Positions 46,201-54,739 of a stretch of 64,000 bases of DNA are shown piece after piece; position 1 is the stretch's first letter, and each line of letters starts with the position of its first letter. The translations under genes were made by a program, and so were the position numbers. The notes beneath the pieces were generated by a model. The model saw nothing but the letters and a program-made list of their open reading frames with translations. It ran no database searches and had not been told where the DNA came from. The stretch is from M3007 sp044224705 (lineage in GTDB: Bacteria; Bacteroidota; Bacteroidia; Chitinophagales; Saprospiraceae), in NCBI GenBank assembly GCA_044224705.1, contig JBGAJY010000001.1, positions 1 to 64,000 on the forward strand. Reading direction: 5' to 3'.

Positions 46201-48546
46201 ATGAACGCCTCCAAGCATATCTCTGCACTGTTCAGCTGTTTATTGCTGGCCGTAGTGCTCAGGGCCCAGACACAGCCTGTCGAACCGGCGCCGGTGACTG
46301 TGGACCTGAAAAACGAAGAAGCCATCAATACGGCCGGACTGGAATTCAGTCCGACATTTTTTGAAGACGGTATCGTTTTTATTTCCACCAACACGGCCGG
46401 TTTGAAAAAGGAAATGGATCAACGGCTGAAACTGCCGGCCATGTCGATTCTGCGCTCCCGCCGCAGCTCCGACGGCACGTTGCTGCCGCCCGAACCGTTT
46501 GCCAAAGAAATTTCGACCCTGTACAACGACGGCCCGGTTTGTTTTGACCGCACGGCCGAAACAGTGTTTTTCTCGCGCAACAACATCGCCAAAGGCAAGC
46601 CCAAACTCGCCAAAGACAAAACCCAGAAACAACGCCTGTTTTTTTCCAAAAAGGAAAACGGCCTGTGGAGCGAACCCCAACCCTTGCCTTTCGGCAGCGA
46701 CCAATGGGACGACGTGCACCCGGCCATCAGCATCGACGGCGACAAACTGTTCTTTTCCTCCAACCGCCCCGGCGGCTCTGGCGGCATGGACCTGTACGTT
46801 TCCTACCGAGTGGGCGATTCCTGGAGCGAACCGGTAAACCTGGGCTCCACGATCAATACGGCGGGCAATGAGGCTTTCCCTTTTGTGCACGCCGACAACA
46901 CCCTTTATTTCGCTTCCACCGGGATCGAAGGCGGACTGGGCGGATTCGACCTGTACTACGCTATTCCGGAAGGCGCCAATACCTGGACCAAGCCGATCAA
47001 CCTCGGCGCCCCTTTCAGCTCCAAAGGTGATGACATCGGCCTGATCGTGGACCTCAACAAGATCAACGGCTACCTTGCTTCTAACGGAAACGGCGGCAAA
47101 GGCAGCGACGAATTGTTCAGTTTTCATACCGAAAACGGCAACCTCGACGACTATCTTCTTCAAAACCAGCGCGTTCCCGACCGCAACCTCGACCTGGTGG
47201 TTTCGGCAACCGACAAATCAAACAGCGCACCGCTCCCGTCTGCCAACGTGAGCATCCTCAATCTGGAAACGAACAATGCCATCGGCCGCGACGAAAACGG
47301 CAACCTGATCACTATTCAGAACGTGAACGGTCAGGACGTCATGCGCGCCACACCGCCGGATAAGGGCATCAACGGGATGACCGACAGCAAAGGCCAGTTC
47401 ACGACCGAGGTAAAGCCGGGCAAATACGCGGTGACCGTTTCGAAGGAAGGATACCAGCCCAAACAGTTCCGCATGACCATTTCCAAACCCGGCAACCAGC
47501 TCCAGGCAGCCCTGGAAAAGGTGAATATGTCGGGAAAAGTCCACTGGAATGCCACGGCCTTCAATTACGTGACCAATGCCCCGCTGGCTGGCGCCACACT
47601 GGTACTGACCGACAAGAAAAATGGCGCCCGCGACACGCTCGTTGCCGACGCCAACGGCATGGTTGACTATTACCTGAATGAAAATTCTCAGTACAAAGTC
47701 GATTTTTACCAGGGCGGACGCATGATCGGATCAGCAGATGTAGACACCCACGACTGGAACCTGCCCAACCAGATCATGCTGCAAAACTTCTCCGTAGCCC
47801 CGTTGCTGCCGGGTACGGTGATTGATCTGCCCAGTGTATACTACAACTTCAACGACGCCACACTGCGCCCCGATTCCCGCAAAGACCTGGCCATGGTCGT
47901 GGCGCTAATGCAACAACAACCCTCCATCAAAGTAGAAATCGCCAGCCATACCGACTGCCGTGGCAATTCCAATTACAACCAGGAACTCAGCCAGCGCCGC
48001 GCGAATGGGGTAGTGGAATACCTCGTCAGCCAGGGCATTACGCGCGACCGCCTGCGCCCTGTCGGTTACGGTGAAAGCGAACCGCGTAACCGTTGTACGG
48101 ACGGCGTCCCCTGCACCGATCAGGAACACGCCCGAAACCGCAGAACCGAACTCCGTATTCTCACGGGTGTGCAGGGGGCATCGGTGGTTTATGTGGACGG
48201 CGAAATTGCCGGCAACCAAACGGCTACTGATCCCAAGGAAAAAGTCAACACAGCCCCGACGACTACAGCTACCAATCCGGTGGCAGTACGCAACGGCGCC
48301 AAAGACGCCTATTACGTCGTTGCAGGCTCTTTTGCTTCGGAAACCAACGCCAAAAACCGCGCAGCCGAATTGCAAAAATTCGGCTACACCGAAGCGCAGG
48401 TAGTGCAATTCAGCGGATCGCCTTATTTCTCGGTAAGCGTCCGCAAATTCGATTCGCAACGCGATGCCGTTGCCCTGAAAAAACAACTGGACGCGAAGCA
48501 CAAAATCGATTCCTTTGTTCGCCCCATACCCGCAGGCGGCAATTGA
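46201..48546 (+). CDS. PD40/CarboxypepD/OmpA/SPOR envelope protein
   Basis: A 781-residue protein. After a signal peptide (...VLRAQ) come PD40/WD40-like beta-propeller units (about 35-320; VHPAISIDGDKLFFSSNRPGG, NEAFPFVHADNTLYFAS). Two CarboxypepD-regulatory-like beta domains follow (about 330-520). The OmpA-like domain is at about 540-660 with HTDCRGNSNYNQELSQRRA and VGYGESEP, which binds peptidoglycan diaminopimelate. The C-terminus is a SPOR domain (about 700-775, YYVVAGSFASETNAKNRAAELQKFG), which binds denuded glycan strands. Architecture resembles PorE/SprF-associated OmpA proteins of T9SS loci, which tie the outer-membrane machinery to the cell wall. The SPOR addition is less usual. It follows porP/sprF by 125 bp. 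Confidence 0.92.
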   Translation: MNASKHISALFSCLLLAVVLRAQTQPVEPAPVTVDLKNEEAINTAGLEFSPTFFEDGIVFISTNTAGLKKEMDQRLKLPAMSILRSRRSSDGTLLPPEPFAKEISTLYNDGPVCFDRTAETVFFSRNNIAKGKPKLAKDKTQKQRLFFSKKENGLWSEPQPLPFGSDQWDDVHPAISIDGDKLFFSSNRPGGSGGMDLYVSYRVGDSWSEPVNLGSTINTAGNEAFPFVHADNTLYFASTGIEGGLGGFDLYYAIPEGANTWTKPINLGAPFSSKGDDIGLIVDLNKINGYLASNGNGGKGSDELFSFHTENGNLDDYLLQNQRVPDRNLDLVVSATDKSNSAPLPSANVSILNLETNNAIGRDENGNLITIQNVNGQDVMRATPPDKGINGMTDSKGQFTTEVKPGKYAVTVSKEGYQPKQFRMTISKPGNQLQAALEKVNMSGKVHWNATAFNYVTNAPLAGATLVLTDKKNGARDTLVADANGMVDYYLNENSQYKVDFYQGGRMIGSADVDTHDWNLPNQIMLQNFSVAPLLPGTVIDLPSVYYNFNDATLRPDSRKDLAMVVALMQQQPSIKVEIASHTDCRGNSNYNQELSQRRANGVVEYLVSQGITRDRLRPVGYGESEPRNRCTDGVPCTDQEHARNRRTELRILTGVQGASVVYVDGEIAGNQTATDPKEKVNTAPTTTATNPVAVRNGAKDAYYVVAGSFASETNAKNRAAELQKFGYTEAQVVQFSGSPYFSVSVRKFDSQRDAVALKKQLDAKHKIDSFVRPIPAGGN

Positions 48547-48568
48547 TCAAAAGCAGATAAAAAATGAC

Positions 48569-48604
48569 AAGGTTGGCAGGGGTTGAAAAACCCCTGCCAA
48601 CCTT
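48569..48604 (+). terminator. Terminator of the OmpA/SPOR gene
   Basis: A perfect 16-bp stem (48569-48584 with 48589-48604), a GAAA loop and a short T-run, 22 nt after the stop codon. It overlaps the promoter of the following ferredoxin gene. Confidence 0.93.
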
Positions 48605-48614
48605 TTTATCTTTG
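48583..48614 (+). promoter_or_regulatory. Promoter of the 2x[4Fe-4S] ferredoxin, interleaved with a terminator
   Basis: TTG at 48583-48585, a 21-nt spacer and TATCTTTG at 48607-48614 match the Bacteroidota promoter consensus. The -33 element lies at the top of the preceding terminator stem and in its loop, and the right arm of that stem forms most of the spacer. Confidence 0.75.
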
Positions 48615-48675
48615 CGCGCCAACTTCCCGGGTGAGTTTTTGTTACCCTGTTTTAAAGATGAAAGAGTAGTTTCAA

Positions 48676-49023
48676 ATGGCTATTATCATTACTGACGAGT
48701 GTATCAATTGCGGCGCCTGTGAGCCGGAATGCCCCAATCACGCCATTTACGAAGGCGGTGTGGAATGGGCCATTAACGACGGCAATACCGTAAAAGGCGC
48801 ATATCGCCTTGAGGATGGAACTGTAGTGGATGCCGGCAAAAAGAATACGCCCGTTTCCAACGACTATTATTACATCGTACCGGACAAATGCACCGAATGT
48901 GTGGGTTTCCATGAAGAGCCGCAATGCGCGGCGGTTTGTCCGGTGGATTGTTGCGTTCCGGACCCCGACAGGGTAGAGTCGAAAGACCAATTACTCCACA
49001 AAAAAGAAAGCCTGCACCTCTAA
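48676..49023 (+). CDS. 2x[4Fe-4S] ferredoxin
   Basis: A 115-residue soluble electron carrier. The first cluster motif is C-x2-C-x2-C-x3-CP (CINCGACEPECP). The second is C-x2-C-x8-C-x3-CP (CTECVGFHEEPQCAAVCP), with an enlarged loop. This second-motif loop is the mark of the Allochromatium/YfhL-type ferredoxins with unusually low and split redox potentials. Between the motifs is an insertion of about 40 residues with a short beta hairpin (VKGAYRLEDG). The gene has its own promoter inside the preceding terminator and is convergent with the TIR/SDR fusion gene. Confidence 0.93.
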   Translation: MAIIITDECINCGACEPECPNHAIYEGGVEWAINDGNTVKGAYRLEDGTVVDAGKKNTPVSNDYYYIVPDKCTECVGFHEEPQCAAVCPVDCCVPDPDRVESKDQLLHKKESLHL

Positions 49024-49058
49024 GCGCAGGCTTCCAGCAATATTTCAGATTTTCAATA

Positions 49059-49098
49059 ATTGCCTGCTGGACCGTGATAAGCCAGCAGGCAATCTTTT
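49059..49098. terminator. Bidirectional terminator between ferredoxin and TIR/SDR fusion genes
   Basis: A perfect 12-bp stem (ATTGCCTGCTGG at 49059-49070 with 49082-49093), followed on the plus strand by CTTTTT. The right side touches the stop codon of the minus-strand gene. Confidence 0.9.
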
Positions 49099-51356
49099 TA
49101 CCGGCCGGAGCGGTCAATCATGCCAGCGCTGGCCTGTTGGGTGCCGAACATCCAGACATCCTGTATATTTACATGGGCCGGACGGGTAGCCATAAAATAA
49201 ATTACCTCCGCCACGTCAGAAGCTTTTAAGGGCTGAAAATCCTTGTAAATCTTCGCTTTTTCCGCATCTCCGTCGAAACGATTCAGGGCAAATTCGGTCT
49301 CCTCCACGTGCCCAGGGCTAACCTGGCTCACCCGGATATTGTGTGTGAAAAGATCCATACGCATGGCGCGGGTAAGCGCATCGACGGCAAATTTGGTGGC
49401 GCAATACACATTCCCGTTCGGATATACCTCCTTTCCGGCGCTCGATCCGATATTGATGATATGGCCGTGTTTGCGGCGTACCATTTGCGGCGCAATGCAA
49501 CGGGATACGTACAGCAAACCTTTCACATTGGTATCGATCATGGTTTCCCAATGATCCAGTTCGCCTTCATGGATGGGCGACAAGCCCTTGGCCAGGCCCG
49601 CATTGTTCAGCAAAACATCCACATTTTGCCATCCTTCCGGCAGGTGGGTCAGGTGTTGCTGCACGGTTTCAAAATTCCGGACGTCGAAACTCAATGTCAG
49701 CACATCGCTGTGAAAAGACTCGATAAATTCATTTTTAACGGTTTCCAAACGATCGGCGCGGCGACCAACCAGAATTAACCGGTGACCATTTTGGGCAAAC
49801 AACCGGGCTGTTGCCAGTCCGATGCCAGAAGTAGCACCGGTAATCAGTACCGTCAGTTTGTCTTGCGGCATGGTTGGCTGTGCCGCTGTGCCGGGTTCCT
49901 CTTCACTCTGGCTGCCCGCTTCGGGCTCCTCGGAAGCCGGCTCGGGGCTGCCTGGATGTTCCGCTACCGGCTCTTCCGGTTCGCTTACCGGTGCGGCGGG
50001 GTCTTCCGTTCGAATTGTTTCGAGAATGACCGCGGGTTCGGCCGCCGGCGGGCTGAGCAAAGCGGCGAGTCTTTCACGGACCTCCTGATCATCGGGGTCG
50101 CTTTCCAGTGCTTTGTCGAGGTAGTGGATAGCTGTTTCGCGGTAATCCCTGAGGTGTTCGCTGGTAAGCAGACCCAGCTTCCGGAAGATGCCGGGATAAT
50201 TTGGCGATAATTCGGCCACGCGATCCCAGCAAAATTTAGCAAACAAAAAATCACCTTTTGCAACAGCCTCTTCACCGATTTGATCAAACGATTTGGCTTC
50301 TGAAATATCGGGAGTTGCAATGGTGGTACCGGCTTCCGGAGGGTTGTCCTGCGCCTCCTGGCGGTCGAATTTCGTCAATGCACTGTCGTATTGGGCGCGC
50401 AGTTCGGGATGGTTGGGATGCTCTTCCAGGGCGAGTTGAAATACCTGAATTCCGCGCTCGATGTGGCCGTTTTCGAGCCAAAACCAGGCATCCCGGATGG
50501 TTTGACTGACGTCATCCTCCATATTGGGAGCGGTTGGCGACGGTTCTGGTGCCTGCTCAGCCGATACTTCTTCAGTAGCGTCTGGCATCTCGTTGAGCAG
50601 GGCTTCGATATGCTCAAAATCGGTCGTGGGCGCCGGCGTTTTTTGCTCCGGAGCTGCTTCGTCAGGCCAGTTCAGGGGTTCGTCATCTGCCGGTTTAGGA
50701 GCAAGCGGGCCCGACAGCACGGGCGCCTGGGCCGGCTTTTCCTCCGGGACGGGCGGCGCCGGGGCGGCGAGGCGACGGTATTGATCATGCCATTCCTGAA
50801 GACCAAATTTTTGGAAAAAAACAGCAAAGTCTTCGGCCAGCAATTGGTTCCAGGTAATGCAGTCGCTTTCCCGGAGCGCAGAGATCAGATCGAATATTTC
50901 GTTGGAAATATCCCGGATGACGGCGAGGTTGGCATCGAATCGTAGCCGTTCTTCTTCGGGAATGTGCGATTGTTGCCCGCTGAGGTCGAGGAATATACTT
51001 TGCCAATGGTTGGTGTACTGGATAGCATTCACCATGCGATCGATCCGGGTTTCGACCACGGCGCCGTCGGCAGAAGTTCCATTGGCCACGACGGCAAGCA
51101 GCCGCTGTTGCCGGTTGAGCGTTTGCACCAGTTCAAGCGCGCCCGACATGCAGTGGACGTTTTTCAGCCAGTTGTCGGTCACCAGCAAGAGCACAGGGTC
51201 CTCCGCTGTACGCAGGGCAACCGAAAAATCGCCTGGCTGGCTGACAGCCTGGTCGGTCACGTGTTCAAAGGGGATGCCAAGACGGCCGAGCGGTTGTTCG
51301 ATTGCCGCTGCTAAATCTGCGTTTTCGCGGCTGTAAGCGAGGATAATCTTGTTCAT
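49098..51356 (-). CDS. TIR-like / TPR / short-chain dehydrogenase fusion protein (752 residues)
   Basis: Start at 51356 (MNKIILAYSREN), where the TIR-like fold begins; 17 upstream codons are open but uncharacteristic. Residues about 1-130 resemble a TIR domain: IILAYSREN (box 1), a hydrophobic VLLLVTDNWLKN strand-helix, HC at the WC position, and LLAVVANG. Glycine (HCMSG, about 71) stands where NADase TIR domains have catalytic Glu. About 130-205 is helical. A Pro/Glu-rich linker follows, then TPR-like helices (about 290-445), a second acidic Pro-rich linker, and a complete classical SDR domain (about 502-752): TGATSGIG for NAD(P), RRAD after beta-2 favouring NADP, NNAG, the Ser in IGSSAG, and YCATK. 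SDR substrate unknown. Probably cytoplasmic. I know of no such fusion. It precedes nothing on its strand except by 73-bp spacing from the TlpA-like gene upstream. Confidence 0.85.
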   Translation of the reverse strand: MNKIILAYSRENADLAAAIEQPLGRLGIPFEHVTDQAVSQPGDFSVALRTAEDPVLLLVTDNWLKNVHCMSGALELVQTLNRQQRLLAVVANGTSADGAVVETRIDRMVNAIQYTNHWQSIFLDLSGQQSHIPEEERLRFDANLAVIRDISNEIFDLISALRESDCITWNQLLAEDFAVFFQKFGLQEWHDQYRRLAAPAPPVPEEKPAQAPVLSGPLAPKPADDEPLNWPDEAAPEQKTPAPTTDFEHIEALLNEMPDATEEVSAEQAPEPSPTAPNMEDDVSQTIRDAWFWLENGHIERGIQVFQLALEEHPNHPELRAQYDSALTKFDRQEAQDNPPEAGTTIATPDISEAKSFDQIGEEAVAKGDFLFAKFCWDRVAELSPNYPGIFRKLGLLTSEHLRDYRETAIHYLDKALESDPDDQEVRERLAALLSPPAAEPAVILETIRTEDPAAPVSEPEEPVAEHPGSPEPASEEPEAGSQSEEEPGTAAQPTMPQDKLTVLITGATSGIGLATARLFAQNGHRLILVGRRADRLETVKNEFIESFHSDVLTLSFDVRNFETVQQHLTHLPEGWQNVDVLLNNAGLAKGLSPIHEGELDHWETMIDTNVKGLLYVSRCIAPQMVRRKHGHIINIGSSAGKEVYPNGNVYCATKFAVDALTRAMRMDLFTHNIRVSQVSPGHVEETEFALNRFDGDAEKAKIYKDFQPLKASDVAEVIYFMATRPAHVNIQDVWMFGTQQASAGMIDRSGR

Positions 51357-51429
51357 ATCTGGCAAGCTAAATGCGCGCAGGCATGGTAATCGGTTTAAAT
51401 ATTTCAACTGGAACGTCCGGGAATGCGGA

Positions 51430-52752
51430 TTATTCTCGCCGTAACGTTTCGATCAAATTGGCAAAATCACGCTGAAAATCGGCATATTTTGAGGTCGCCG
51501 GGCCGTCAAATCCGGTGTGGATGCGCCGTACCCGGTTGTTTTTGTCCAGTATGATCATGGTCGGGAAAGCCATCACTTTGTTGAGCGAGGGGAATACCCG
51601 CTCAACTTCCGCTGTACCTGATTTCCCGGCAAAAACCAGCTCGTAAGGCAGGCCCATTTGCGTTTTGTACTTGCCCAGATGAGACAATATCTGTGCCGTA
51701 TCGCGGCCGCGTTCAAAAGCGAACCCGATAACAGCCAATTCATTGGCGGTTTGCGGATTTTTTTTCAAAAATTCGCTCAAAAAAATGCCCTCATCACGGC
51801 AATTGGGACACCAGGTGCCCATGATGGTGAATATTTTGACCTTTCCGTCGAATGCGGGTCCCGGAAATGTCAGCCTACGCCCGTCGGGCGTGGGCAGGCT
51901 GAACGCGATTTTTGCCACATCTTGTTTCAGGGTCGTGAGGGAATCGGCATTTCCCAGGCGGAAATTGGGATCCCGCCAGGCAGTCCACAAGGCTTTGTAA
52001 TGTGTGCCCGATTTGAATTCGCCCTGCAGAGTATCCCCATCGATGTTCCCGGAGAATAAAAAAGCATGCGCTCCGTCGAAGCAGGAAAGCCAGAATTTCC
52101 GTCCCTGCACGGTGCCTTCCAGGAAGCGGTAATCGCCCGTTTCGGTTCGAAAGGTGCCTTCCAGATGGTTGCCATCCTGTTTAAATTCGCCGATAGCCTT
52201 TTCCGGGGCGTCCGTATCGATGCCGAACAATGTTGCCCACTCGCCGCTTAAATTGGCTGCCGGGGCGACTTTCAAGGGTGTAAAACGGTGGTTCTGACCA
52301 GCCTTGGCATAAAACGGAATCCTGTAATTGTCCTTCGTGGTCACGACCCATTCGCCCGACATGACGCCGCCCCGCACTTCGACATGGATGTACGACTGGT
52401 ACTCCGGAAACCAGATCGTCATGGTATCGCGGGCCGTATGGCGGTCGCGTCCGAAGCCGATACTGTCGCAGCGTATCCGCTCGGAACCGTTGGCGATCTC
52501 GATATAGAAATGGTCGTCATCGGTATATTTAACTTCAAAATTAAAGGGGAGGTCGCCTTCTTTGAACTGGTCGTACAGGATGTACACCGTATCTTTTTTA
52601 GATACCGGAACCTGGTATTTTTTCAATTCCAGCACGCCTCGCCACGGGCCGGGAGCGATCTTGCTGTAGGTAGTGTCGCTGGTGATGCAGCCTGAAAACG
52701 AGAACAGGATAATAGCGGATAAAAGGTTGATCGCCGGAAGTTTAAATTGCAT
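51430..52752 (-). CDS. TlpA-like thiol-disulfide oxidoreductase lipoprotein
   Basis: Start at 52752 (MQFKLPAINLLS), giving a lipoprotein signal with lipobox FSGC near residue 22. Residues about 30-270 form a beta-rich region of unknown fold. Residues about 290-440 are a thioredoxin-like domain of the AhpC/TSA-TlpA type with the redox pair WCPNC (about 320) and the cis-proline region AFPTMIILD. It should act in the periplasm on disulfides or as a thiol-linked reductase, possibly in cytochrome or stress functions. It lies 73 bp upstream of the TIR/SDR fusion on the same strand, so co-transcription is possible. No terminator is seen between them. Confidence 0.85.
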   Translation of the reverse strand: MQFKLPAINLLSAIILFSFSGCITSDTTYSKIAPGPWRGVLELKKYQVPVSKKDTVYILYDQFKEGDLPFNFEVKYTDDDHFYIEIANGSERIRCDSIGFGRDRHTARDTMTIWFPEYQSYIHVEVRGGVMSGEWVVTTKDNYRIPFYAKAGQNHRFTPLKVAPAANLSGEWATLFGIDTDAPEKAIGEFKQDGNHLEGTFRTETGDYRFLEGTVQGRKFWLSCFDGAHAFLFSGNIDGDTLQGEFKSGTHYKALWTAWRDPNFRLGNADSLTTLKQDVAKIAFSLPTPDGRRLTFPGPAFDGKVKIFTIMGTWCPNCRDEGIFLSEFLKKNPQTANELAVIGFAFERGRDTAQILSHLGKYKTQMGLPYELVFAGKSGTAEVERVFPSLNKVMAFPTMIILDKNNRVRRIHTGFDGPATSKYADFQRDFANLIETLRRE

Positions 52753-52949
52753 GTTGGAGGCGCGGTTGTGGTCGGTGGTTAAAAATCGGACATTTGAAGC
52801 ACCCACCCGAAAAAGGTTTCAGGATGGATTCTTCAAAAGCGCACAAAAGTAGCGCGCTTGAACAAGGAACGATGCCAGATTTTGACGACCGTCGAAACGG
52901 CAAATCCTGCCAATAGGTTGAATGGTCGGCGCACAAAATGTCCGGTAAA

Positions 52950-53036
52950 TCAGCGGCGCCGCGACAACAGATTGGTAGCGCTCATGAGCGCCGTGCCAAG
53001 CACAAAAAGGCCAAGAGCCAGGGCAAAAATCAACAT
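52950..53036 (-). CDS. Possible 28-residue hydrophobic peptide
   Basis: A short frame, ATG at 53034-53036 and TGA at 52950-52952, encodes a single hydrophobic helix followed by a basic RRR end, as in small membrane proteins. It lies alone in the 541-bp gap between the TlpA-like gene and the fucosidase gene. There is no homology support; it could be chance. Confidence 0.3.
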   Translation of the reverse strand: MLIFALALGLFVLGTALMSATNLLSRRR

Positions 53037-53102
53037 AGTGCTGAGGGTTTGATTGGGTGGAGAGGAGCTGGATTTACCCGGGCGGGAGTATGCGAGTAAA
53101 AA

Positions 53103-53146
53103 ATTCCGAGAAAAAAGCCGGAGGAGGTACCCGGCCTTTTCGGAAT
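53103..53146. repeat. Hairpin with A/T-rich flanks in the 52.8-53.3 kb gap
   Basis: Arms 53103-53121 and 53131-53146 pair imperfectly around CCGG stems. On the minus strand GCCGG...CCGGC is followed by six T residues, so it resembles a terminator, but no gene ends just upstream on that strand. It may be an attenuator for the 28-residue frame or a stray element. Confidence 0.5.
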
Positions 53147-53293
53147 GCGATTAAGTTGGTGAGAGAGCGGAATAAAGGCGGGGGCCATTTGAAAAATAAC
53201 CCATTAATCTGAAAGCGCATTCTCCAAGAACAATGCCAAACTTTGCCGCACGAAATTTTAAACGGCCTGTAAATGGCCGGCGACTCCTGCTTT

Positions 53294-54727
53294 ATGACAA
53301 AACTTTGCCTGCTTGCCTTGTTTTTGCTTCCGGTCGGCTTGCCTGCCCAGCAGCATGCCCGTCAATATGTAATGCCCTCCGATCCATTGGTGCAGCAGAA
53401 TTTGAACGAATGGAAAGGCCTGAAATTTGGTCTGCTGATGCACTGGGGGACTTACAGCGAGTGGGGCATCGTGGAGTCATGGAGCCTATGCCCGGAAGAC
53501 GAAGGCTGGTGCGAACGGCGCGGTCCTTCAGCGTCGAATTGGTTTGAATACCAGCAGGCTTATCAAAACCTGCAAACCACTTTCAATCCGGTTAAATTCA
53601 ATCCCGAACGCTGGTCGGCAGCAGCCAACGCCGCCGGCATGCGGTATGTCGTTTTTACCACGAAGCACCACGATGGGTTTTGTATGTTCGATACGCATCA
53701 GACGGATTATAAAATCACCGATCCCAGGTGCCCGTTTTCCAAAAACCCGCGCGCCGACGTCACCAAGGCTATTTTTGAAGCGTTCCGGGCCGAAGGGTTT
53801 AAAGTGGGCGCCTATTTTTCAAAACCCGACTGGCATTCCGACAACTTCTGGTGGCCCTATTTCCCACCCAAAGACCGCAACATCAACTACGACCTGAAAA
53901 AATACCCGGAGCGCTATCAGGCTTTTAAAGACTATACATTCAACCAACTGGAAGAATTATGCAGCCGTTACGGCCGCCTGGACCTGCTCTGGCTCGACGG
54001 CGCCTGGGTGCGCCCTGCCGCCACGATCGATCGCACGGAATCCTGGCAAAAAGGCATTCCTGACGGCCAGGATGTGGACATGGACCGCATCGCTGCAATG
54101 GCCCGCCAACGCCAGCCGGGCATCATGATCGTAGATCGCTGGATTCCAGGACCCTACGAAAACTATCTTACGCCGGAACAGGGCATTCCGCCTGCACCGC
54201 TGGGCGTTCCCTGGGAGACCTGCATGACGATGGGTGATTCATGGTCCTACATTTTTAAAGAAAATTACAAATCGCCGCGCAGGTTGATTCATACCCTTTG
54301 CGATGTGGTGAGCAAAGGCGGCAATCTGCTGCTCAATATCGCGCCGGGCCCCGAGGGCGACTGGCACCCGGAGGCGTATGAACGGCTGCGCGCCATCGGG
54401 GAATGGATGAAAGTCAACTCTGCCGCCATTTACGACACCGAAACGCCGCGTAGCGGACTGTTCAGAAAGGGCAATTTTGCATTTACCCAAAATGGCAACA
54501 CACTCAACGCCATTTATCTCGCTGCCCCGGGAGAAACCTTAATGCCGGACCAAATTTTGATTCAGGGCATTACACCAAAAACCGGATCGGAACTTCGGTT
54601 GTTAGGTGCGGACAAAGCGCTCGTCTGGCGGCAAACCGCCAAAGGCGTGCTGGCCTGGATTCCTGTCGAATTGTCGCGTCGGCCGCCTTGCCAATACGCC
54701 TGGACCTTTGTCCTGGAATTGCCATAG
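53294..54727 (+). CDS. Alpha-L-fucosidase, GH29
   Basis: Start at 53294 (MTKLCLLALFLLP) for a clean signal peptide ending LPAQQ; seven codons upstream are also open. The (beta/alpha)8 domain carries the GH29 marks: FGLLMHWGTYSEWG near the N-terminus, the KHHDGFCMF motif, and the nucleophile aspartate in LDLLWLDGAW (about residue 236). A short beta domain follows (about 390-477). It should hydrolyse terminal alpha-L-fucose from glycans, exported to the periplasm or beyond. No other polysaccharide-utilisation genes sit beside it, and the nearest sugar enzymes are the TIM-barrel protein at 55171 and the mutarotase at 59476. Confidence 0.92.
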   Translation: MTKLCLLALFLLPVGLPAQQHARQYVMPSDPLVQQNLNEWKGLKFGLLMHWGTYSEWGIVESWSLCPEDEGWCERRGPSASNWFEYQQAYQNLQTTFNPVKFNPERWSAAANAAGMRYVVFTTKHHDGFCMFDTHQTDYKITDPRCPFSKNPRADVTKAIFEAFRAEGFKVGAYFSKPDWHSDNFWWPYFPPKDRNINYDLKKYPERYQAFKDYTFNQLEELCSRYGRLDLLWLDGAWVRPAATIDRTESWQKGIPDGQDVDMDRIAAMARQRQPGIMIVDRWIPGPYENYLTPEQGIPPAPLGVPWETCMTMGDSWSYIFKENYKSPRRLIHTLCDVVSKGGNLLLNIAPGPEGDWHPEAYERLRAIGEWMKVNSAAIYDTETPRSGLFRKGNFAFTQNGNTLNAIYLAAPGETLMPDQILIQGITPKTGSELRLLGADKALVWRQTAKGVLAWIPVELSRRPPCQYAWTFVLELP

Positions 54728-54739
54728 TTTCAAGCGGAC

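Noticed and set aside
19680..48546. Cellulosome
   Set aside because: Cohesin-like and dockerin-like modules are present, but no cellulase or other carbohydrate-degrading domain is fused to them, so only a surface network is suggested.
49098..51356. TIR-type NADase anti-phage effector
   Set aside because: Glycine stands at the catalytic glutamate position, no sensor or defence neighbour is present, and the C-terminal half is an apparently intact dehydrogenase.
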